A DNA stretch of 64,000 nucleotides from Bifidobacterium bifidum ATCC 29521 = JCM 1255 = DSM 20456 (GTDB lineage: Bacteria > Actinomycetota > Actinomycetes > Actinomycetales > Bifidobacteriaceae), in assembly GCF_001025135.1 (NCBI RefSeq), contig NZ_AP012323.1:1178001-1242000 (forward strand). Reading direction: 5' to 3'. The position numbers and the translations under genes were made by a program. Within the stretch, counting starts at the first letter, position 1; each line of letters starts with the position of its first letter. Shown piece after piece: positions 58,734 through 64,000 of the stretch. The notes beneath the pieces are model-generated. The model had not been told where the DNA came from. It did not search any database and was given only the letters and a program-made list of their open reading frames with translations.

Positions 58734-60989
58734 TCAGAGGTTGCGCCAAGCGATGGCGCTCTGGTCGAGGTCGAAATGCTCGACCGAACCGTCAGGCAGA
58801 GCCACATCCGTGGACTGCGGACGGTCGGTGTTGTTGATCACGCAGTACTGGCCGGCATCGGGGAACACCGCGACCTCGCACTCGGGGTTGGTGGAGCTGT
58901 ATGCCGTGTACTTGTCCTCGTTGTGGGAGGCCCAGAACAGGGCACGCTCCAGCAGACGGGCGTTCGCGGCCGAATAGGGCAGACCGGAGACGTATACGCC
59001 GCGGCCCTTGCCGTACTCGTTGACCGCGAGCTGCACCTGACCGCCGTCGGCACGCAGCAGCGTCACGTCCTCGTTGACCGGGAACGTGTTCGCGATCGGC
59101 TCGCCGAAGTCGATGCCGCCAAGCGGTTTGATGCCCTGGCCACCGCCGCAGCCCGACAGCGGGATGCGGTATCCGGCCTTCTCCCACGCTTCGCGGGCGG
59201 CGGGATCGACATGCACGTCGGCGGTGATGAAGTGCTCCGGCGTGACGGCCGGGAAGTACTTGTCCACCGACAGCGTCTGGTAGCGTTCCTCGTCCACGCC
59301 CAGCACGTCGGCCAGCTGGAAGAAACGACCAGCCTGGAAACGGGCCAGCGAACTGGGCTCTCCAACGCCGACGAATGCTCCGCCGCCGCGCACCCAGGCA
59401 CGCAGGGTCTCGGTCAGCTTCGGGTTCTTCCACACGTCTCCACCGGTGAACGCGGTGTCGACCGGGCCACCGTTGATGATCACGTCGATGTCGTCGGCGA
59501 CGCCATGCTCCAGCACGTCATCGAAGCTGATGAACCGCACGTTCACGCGCATGCCCGACAGCGACTCCAGAATGCCGTAATACGAATACGTCTGCTTGTT
59601 CGGCAGCGCGTGGGCGACCGTGAACGCCATCCACGAACGCATCTTGCCCCACGAGTTCAGAATCGCCACGTTGAGCTCGCCTTCGGCGGCGACTCCACCG
59701 GTACGGTCATGGATGTCGCGGAACTCGTCGGCGATGTGGGTGACGGTATCGACGAACTTCGGGAACTTCGCGGCCAGCGACAGGTATCCGCCGTAGCCCA
59801 TACGCGAAATCGGGGAACGCAGGATGGCACGACGCGCTTTACGCCAGTTGTCGAGACCTTCGATGCTCGGGTCGTTGCCCTCGTAGAACGTGTCGGGGAA
59901 GAAGTACGGCAGGAAACGACCCTCCGTGTACTTCACGCCCGGGATGTCCGCGATCATGCGGGTCGTGGTGCCGTCACCGATCGAACCGACGACAGCATCC
60001 AGGCCCAGATCCTCGAAACCATCCTTGTACGGCTCGGTACCGATCCACTGGTCACCCAGGAACATCATCGCTTCCTTGCCGGCCTCGTGCGACATGTCGG
60101 CGAGCTTCTTGACATTGGTGCGAACGAAACCGGAGAGGAAGTCGATCCAGTCGCGTTGGGCCTTGCGCGGCACGCGCCACGCAGAGTTATAGGCGCCGCC
60201 ATCTACGAAGTCTTCGGGGCGCAGGCGGTAGCCGTACTCCTTCTCGAAGTCGTCGAGCGCGGCCGGGCTCACGGTGCAGGCGCAGCCGAACCAGTCCACG
60301 ACCTTCTCGCGCTGCTTCTGGTCGAACAGCAGCGTGAACTGGTAGAAGAACGTCGTGAAACGCACGACATCCACCTGCGGGTTGTCCTTGAGCCACTGCT
60401 CGAACGTGTCGAACACGAACTTGCGTGTCGCCGGGTGGTAGATATCGAACGGAATCTCGTGCTCCTTGTCGCCCCACCCGTTCGTCAGGTGGTTGTACAT
60501 CTCGACCGGATCCCAGATGATGTACGCGAGGAACGAGACCGTGTACTCGTGCATCGGCGTCGCGCCGGAGACATGCACGGTATCGGTGTCCTCATCAAGC
60601 GTCCACAGGGAGGCATCCACGACCTCATTGGTGGTGCGGTCCACGACTTCCCAGTACTTGTGCGGGTCGGCGTCACGGTTCGGCTTGAGCTGCTCCTCGA
60701 AGAAGCCGTCCATCAGGGGAACATCCACGATGTCCGCTTCCGCCAGGACGCGCCCGGTGAGCAAGTACACCTGCGGGGTCTCGTCCATGTGCAGCGTGAT
60801 CCACTCGTTGTGTGCACGGGTCGGAAAGTAGGCGCTGTAGATCTTCTTGCCGAGTGCGAGCACGGACTCGTCAAGGTGTGTGCCATCGGAATTACGGATG
60901 GCATCAGCGCCCCACAATTCAGCAAGTTCCTTGGTTTTTTCAGCGAAGTTCTCTTCACTGGGCAATGTGAAGCGGCCAGTGCTGGTCAT
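58734..60989 (-). CDS. lnpA: Lacto-N-biose/galacto-N-biose phosphorylase (GH112)
   Basis: Cytosolic phosphorylase (751 aa) splitting LNB or GNB with phosphate into galactose 1-phosphate and GlcNAc or GalNAc, the entry reaction of the locus. The N-terminal barrel has MTSTGRFTLPSEENFAEKT, THLDESVLALGKKIYSAYFPTRAHNEWI, and DRTTNEVVDASLWTLDEDTD. The catalytic region has VRFTTFFYQFTLLFD and EDFVDGGAYNSAWR, with the general-acid Asp in this area. Size and motif order match the characterised bifidobacterial enzymes. It starts 252 bp after the gltC stop, with its own AAGGAG site and structured leader. Confidence 0.98.
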   Translation of the reverse strand: MTSTGRFTLPSEENFAEKTKELAELWGADAIRNSDGTHLDESVLALGKKIYSAYFPTRAHNEWITLHMDETPQVYLLTGRVLAEADIVDVPLMDGFFEEQLKPNRDADPHKYWEVVDRTTNEVVDASLWTLDEDTDTVHVSGATPMHEYTVSFLAYIIWDPVEMYNHLTNGWGDKEHEIPFDIYHPATRKFVFDTFEQWLKDNPQVDVVRFTTFFYQFTLLFDQKQREKVVDWFGCACTVSPAALDDFEKEYGYRLRPEDFVDGGAYNSAWRVPRKAQRDWIDFLSGFVRTNVKKLADMSHEAGKEAMMFLGDQWIGTEPYKDGFEDLGLDAVVGSIGDGTTTRMIADIPGVKYTEGRFLPYFFPDTFYEGNDPSIEGLDNWRKARRAILRSPISRMGYGGYLSLAAKFPKFVDTVTHIADEFRDIHDRTGGVAAEGELNVAILNSWGKMRSWMAFTVAHALPNKQTYSYYGILESLSGMRVNVRFISFDDVLEHGVADDIDVIINGGPVDTAFTGGDVWKNPKLTETLRAWVRGGGAFVGVGEPSSLARFQAGRFFQLADVLGVDEERYQTLSVDKYFPAVTPEHFITADVHVDPAAREAWEKAGYRIPLSGCGGGQGIKPLGGIDFGEPIANTFPVNEDVTLLRADGGQVQLAVNEYGKGRGVYVSGLPYSAANARLLERALFWASHNEDKYTAYSSTNPECEVAVFPDAGQYCVINNTDRPQSTDVALPDGSVEHFDLDQSAIAWRNL

Positions 60990-61140
60990 GGGTTCTCCTT
61001 CTTGGGAACAGTCATCGGGGAAAGATATATGGGTGATGAAATCACGAAGGCCGATGAAATGGCCGGCATCATCGCAGGCCCGCTGGATCCTGACTGCGCA
61101 AATCCTTGACGCCTACGATGACGCTGGACGATGGTAATCG

Positions 61141-61201
61141 TGTCACTGATCGAGGTGATGGCCGTACCGCCCGGCACTCAGTGACACATCATGCCGGGCG
61201 G
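61141..61201. other. Interlocked hairpins in the lnpA leader
   Basis: TGTCACTGA (61141-61149) is complementary to TCAGTGACA (61178-61186). CCGCCCGGCA (61167-61176) is complementary to TGCCGGGCGG (61192-61201). The two stems interleave, so they form either a pseudoknot or two alternative structures in the transcript ahead of lnpA. Confidence 0.7.
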
Positions 61202-61210
61202 CGGTTCGTG

Positions 61211-61239
61211 GTTTTCTCCCGCACATGGCGGGAGAAAAC
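61211..61239 (-). terminator. Terminator after gltC
   Basis: A 12-bp perfect stem (GTTTTCTCCCGC with GCGGGAGAAAAC) and 5-base loop begin right at the gltC stop region. On the minus strand the right arm ends in A-rich bases. It probably separates the importer transcript from lnpA. Confidence 0.85.
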
Positions 61240-61240
61240 A

Positions 61241-62191
61241 TCAGCCCTTGACGGCGCCGGCGGCCAGGCCGGACTGCCAGTAGCGCTGGAGACCGAGGAA
61301 GATCACGATCACCGGCAGCACGCCGAGCAGTGCGCCCATCATCAGGGCGCCGCGATCGGTGAATGTGGCCAACGACACCATGCCGTACAGACCCAGGGTC
61401 ACCGGCTTGAGGGTGTCGGAGGACACCATCATCAACGGCAGCAGGAAGTTGTTCCACGTGGCGACGAACAGGAACAGGAAGATCGTCACCATTGCCGGGG
61501 CGAGAAGTCGCAGCACGATGGTGAAGAAAATCCTGGCTTCGCTCGCGCCGTCGATGCGGGCGGCTTCAAGCAGTTCATCAGGCACAGAGCTCTGGGCGTA
61601 CGTACGGCCCAGGAAGAAGCCGAACGGCGAGACACAGCACGGGATGATGATGGACGCCATCGTGTTGGTCAGCTTCAGAGCGTGGAAGATCGAGTACTGG
61701 GGGATGGTGAGCAGGGCGGCAGGCATCAGCATGCAGGCCATGATGATGCCGATGGCGACGTTCTTGCCGCGGAAGTTGAACTTCGCGGTGGCGTAGCCGG
61801 CCATGACGGACACGATGGTGCCGATGAGTGCGGAGACGCCCGAGTAGATCAGCGAGTTCAGCACCCAGCGCCAGAAGTTGCCACGGGTCCAGCCGAGCAG
61901 CTTGGAGTAGTTGGTGGCCACGGCGTTGGGGATCTGGTCGAGCGACACGGAGAACCACAGGCCATTGCCGCTGGTCATCTGGGAGGGCGTCTTGGTGGAC
62001 GCAATGATGGCCCAGTAAATCGGGAACAGGAAGTAGATCAGCGCCAACACCAGTACGATGACCGTAAGTGTCTTGACTGCAGGCGACGGCCTCATGGAAC
62101 GGGGCAGATCGTGCTGTGCAGCCTCGCGCTGCTTCTCCAAACGACGTTCGCGCTTCTTGTTCGCGCGCACTTCAGCGGTTGCAGAGCTCAT
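61241..62191 (-). CDS. gltC: LNB/GNB ABC importer permease, MalG-type
   Basis: Inner-membrane permease (316 aa) of the CUT1 sugar ABC family, with six helices and the cytosolic EAA loop LLEAARIDGASEARIFFTIVLRLLAPAM, which contacts the ATPase. The N-terminus is charged (KKRERRLEKQREAAQ). The gene overlaps gltB by one codon region (TAATG). It follows the LNB importer layout known as gltABC in bifidobacteria. The ATPase is not encoded in the window; such systems use a shared MsiK-type ATPase elsewhere. Confidence 0.93.
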   Translation of the reverse strand: MSSATAEVRANKKRERRLEKQREAAQHDLPRSMRPSPAVKTLTVIVLVLALIYFLFPIYWAIIASTKTPSQMTSGNGLWFSVSLDQIPNAVATNYSKLLGWTRGNFWRWVLNSLIYSGVSALIGTIVSVMAGYATAKFNFRGKNVAIGIIMACMLMPAALLTIPQYSIFHALKLTNTMASIIIPCCVSPFGFFLGRTYAQSSVPDELLEAARIDGASEARIFFTIVLRLLAPAMVTIFLFLFVATWNNFLLPLMMVSSDTLKPVTLGLYGMVSLATFTDRGALMMGALLGVLPVIVIFLGLQRYWQSGLAAGAVKG

Positions 62192-63162
62192 TACTCGTTC
62201 ACCTTCCTTTCAGCAAGGGTGTACACGACGGCAAGCAGACCTGCGATCAGTGCCATGACGATGGCGATGGCTGATGCGGGGCCGTCACCTGACGGGGTAA
62301 GCGTTCCCTGCGAAGTATTCATGGCCATCATCATCGGCGTGTACGCCTTGGAGATGCCCGGATCCGCGGTGGACATGATCTGCGGCTCGTTGAACAGCTG
62401 GATGGTGCCGACGATGGACAGCAGCATGGCGAGCAGCGCCGCGCCACGCACGTTCGGCAGCTTGATCTTCATGGCGACCTGGAAACCGTTGGCACCATCG
62501 ATGCGGGCGGCCTCATACAGGTCGTGCGGGATGGCCTGCAGCGCGGCGAGGAAGATCAGCATGTTGTAACCGGTGAACGTCCAGGTCGTGATGTTGGCCA
62601 TGGAACCGAGGACAACGTTGTTGGCAAAGAAGTCGACATGGATGCCGATGGACTCCAGACCCTTGACGATTGGGGAAATCTGACCGTTGTACAGGTAGAC
62701 CCAGATGATGGAGGCGACGACGCCGGGGATGGCGTAGGGCAGGAAGTAGCCCAGACGGAAACCGGTAACGTGCTTGACGACAAACGAATCGATGACCATA
62801 GCCAGCGCAAGGGCGGCGATGATCATGATCGGCACCTGGACGACGGTGTAGAGCAGCACATGGCCGACACCAGTCCAGAATTTGCCGGAAGTGATGACGT
62901 ATTGGAAGTTCTGGAATCCGACGAACTCGTTGACCAGTTCGCCGCCGCCATAGAGGCCGCCGCCTTGGCTGACCTGACGGAAGAAGCTGGAATAGACGGC
63001 CCAGATGATGGGCAGGAGGAACACGAAGGCGAACAAGATTGCGAACGGCGCCATGAACGCCCAGCCGGTTCGGTTCTCGCGCTTGAATGCCTTCGAGCGC
63101 TTTGGCTTTGCGGCGGCGCGTTTCGGCGCGGCACCCTTGGCCTGAGTAATGGATGCAGTCAT
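62191..63162 (-). CDS. gltB: LNB/GNB ABC importer permease, MalF-type
   Basis: Permease (323 aa) of the CUT1 family, partner of GltC. Six membrane helices are visible, with the EAA loop DLYEAARIDGANGFQVAMKIKLPNVRG. The N-terminus is a basic Lys/Ala-rich stretch (KRAAAKPKRSKAFKRENRTG) before the first helix. The start at 63160-63162 (MTASITQAKG) was chosen because longer frames upstream lack homology and a good site. It lies 177 bp downstream of the binding-protein gene, with a hairpin between, which usually lets the binding protein be made in excess. Confidence 0.93.
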   Translation of the reverse strand: MTASITQAKGAAPKRAAAKPKRSKAFKRENRTGWAFMAPFAILFAFVFLLPIIWAVYSSFFRQVSQGGGLYGGGELVNEFVGFQNFQYVITSGKFWTGVGHVLLYTVVQVPIMIIAALALAMVIDSFVVKHVTGFRLGYFLPYAIPGVVASIIWVYLYNGQISPIVKGLESIGIHVDFFANNVVLGSMANITTWTFTGYNMLIFLAALQAIPHDLYEAARIDGANGFQVAMKIKLPNVRGAALLAMLLSIVGTIQLFNEPQIMSTADPGISKAYTPMMMAMNTSQGTLTPSGDGPASAIAIVMALIAGLLAVVYTLAERKVNE

Positions 63163-63224
63163 AATACAAACCTGTCTTTTCGAAAAACAGAAAAACGATT
63201 CCACGAGCATGTACTCTTGGACAT

Positions 63225-63259
63225 ATGAAAGGCCGGAGTCCGAATCCCCGGCCTTTCAT
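63225..63259 (-). terminator. Hairpin between the binding-protein gene and gltB
   Basis: ATGAAAGGCCGG pairs with CCGGCCTTTCAT. It is placed 80 bp past the binding-protein stop and 63 bp before the gltB start. It probably acts as a partial terminator or 3' stabiliser giving higher levels of the binding protein. A small palindrome GATGCCTGAGGCATC lies at 63265-63279. Confidence 0.8.
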
Positions 63260-63338
63260 TTTATGATGCCTGAGGCATCGGGGGTCTTGGGTGATGGACG
63301 GAACTTTTCAGCTTATCCATCACCGGACCGGGTTATGT

Positions 63339-64000
63339 TCACTCCTTGACAGGGAGCTTGGCGTTCTTCAGCGCTTCGACGGAAGTCTTCTGAGCGGTGT
63401 CGAAGATGTCGGAGACCTTGGCGTCACCAGTGGCGGCCTTGGCAGCAGTCTCGTTCATCGCTGAACCCACGGCGGAGAAGCCCGGGATGTAGTTGAACGA
63501 AGCCATGTTGTCGTTCGCTTTCTTGAACTCAGCCATGATGTCCTGGTTGCTGAGATGTCCTGGTTGCTGAAGAACTCGGACCACGCAGCCGGAGTCTTGG
63601 CAGCCTCAGTGGTGGCAGCCACGACCAGACCCTGGGAGACCAGATCCGGAACCTGGGTATTGAACCAGTCGAGGAACTTCATGGCCTCGGCCGGGTGCTT
63701 CGAGCCCTTGAGCACAGCCACGCCGGAACCACCGTCGGAGCCGGTCTTGGTGCCGTTGCCGAACCAATCGGGCAGCTGGGCGACCTTCCACTCCCCCTTG
63801 CCGGTGCCACCGGCGGAGCTGATGAACAGCGGGGCTTCCCAAGCGGCAGCCACAGTGCCGATCAGCTGACCCTTGTTAATGGAGGCGTCGAAGGACGGAT
63901 CCCAACGCGGGTTGGTGAGCGCGGACTTGTCGTCGAGCAGCTGCTGGTACACCTTGGCCACGGCCTTGGAGCCTGCAGTCTGGGTGTCGACCTTCCAGGC
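63339..64000 (-). pseudogene. gltA: LNB/GNB ABC importer substrate-binding protein, frameshifted and partial
   Basis: C-terminal part of a CUT1 extracellular binding protein; the N-terminus is beyond the window. One frame (about 63570 to 64000) reads YQQLLDDKSALTNPRWDPSF and LPDWFGNGTKTGSDGGSGVAVLKGSKHPAEAMKFLDW, typical of such proteins. It is then broken by a tandem duplication of 17 bp (63537-63553 and 63554-63570) that shifts the frame and ends at a stop at 63455. Removing one copy restores SNQDIMAEFKKANDNMASFNYIPGF and a normal C-terminus ending at 63339. Position and sequence fit GltA, which binds LNB and GNB. Either a true mutation or a sequence/assembly artefact. Confidence 0.85.

Overview
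The window is a high-GC actinobacterial chromosome segment that I read as Bifidobacterium. Three things point there: a complete lacto-N-biose/galacto-N-biose (LNB/GNB) phosphorylase pathway, transketolase next to transaldolase as in the fructose-6-phosphate shunt, and gene orders typical of the genus (sucCD-apt-yajC-ruvBAC-yebC; pgk-tpiA-secG-ldh). A secreted, wall-anchored GH20 hexosaminidase beside an LNB pathway suggests a host-glycan specialist such as B. bifidum or a relative. The species is inference, not shown by the sequence.

Layout. 1-7852 (minus strand): one long operon-like run, yebC-ruvC-ruvA-ruvB-yajC-apt-sucC-sucD-DUF6350-purH, with many 1-4 bp stop/start overlaps and a LexA-type box before ruvAB. 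8131-15325 (minus): GH20 hexosaminidase, thrS and a dicarboxylate/amino-acid symporter. 15616-18130: five tRNA genes (Gly, Val, Val, Cys, Gly; all minus) around a membrane-anchored protein with an HExxH motif. 18322-23747: PAC2 protein, uppP, a fructosamine-kinase-like gene, and hrcA-dnaJ behind a CIRCE operator. 24094-30085 (plus): tkt, tal, a DUF1275 membrane protein and brnQ. 30367-45399 (minus): a decayed lipoprotein, MATE exporter, HAD phosphatase, ldh, secG, tpiA, pgk, whiA, rapZ, aroE, uvrC and uvrA, the last with a perfect LexA-type box. 45646-51896: a Gln/Pro-rich membrane protein, FtsX-type permease remnants, a two-component system with a frameshifted regulator, a VanY-like carboxypeptidase and an ABC-F protein.

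52307-64000 is the LNB/GNB locus. The ABC importer (binding protein, gltB, gltC) brings in LNB/GNB. LnpA phosphorolyses it to galactose 1-phosphate and GlcNAc/GalNAc. NahK phosphorylates the amino sugar, and the LnpC uridylyltransferase with GalE feeds both into nucleotide-sugar and glycolytic metabolism. Unlike the continuous layout I know from B. longum, lnpA is separated here from nahK by a ROK sugar kinase and a divergently transcribed ROK repressor that probably acts as NahR. The binding-protein gene is interrupted by a 17-bp tandem duplication that shifts the frame.

The intergenic regions hold several elaborate nested palindromes. Two copies of one ~206-bp element (17533-17738 and 30102-30308) each lie just after a stop codon. 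Different elements of similar style lie at 39963-40050, 51901-51968 and 52031-52148. Three separate frame disruptions (lipoprotein, response regulator, binding protein) mean either gene decay or base-level sequence errors.
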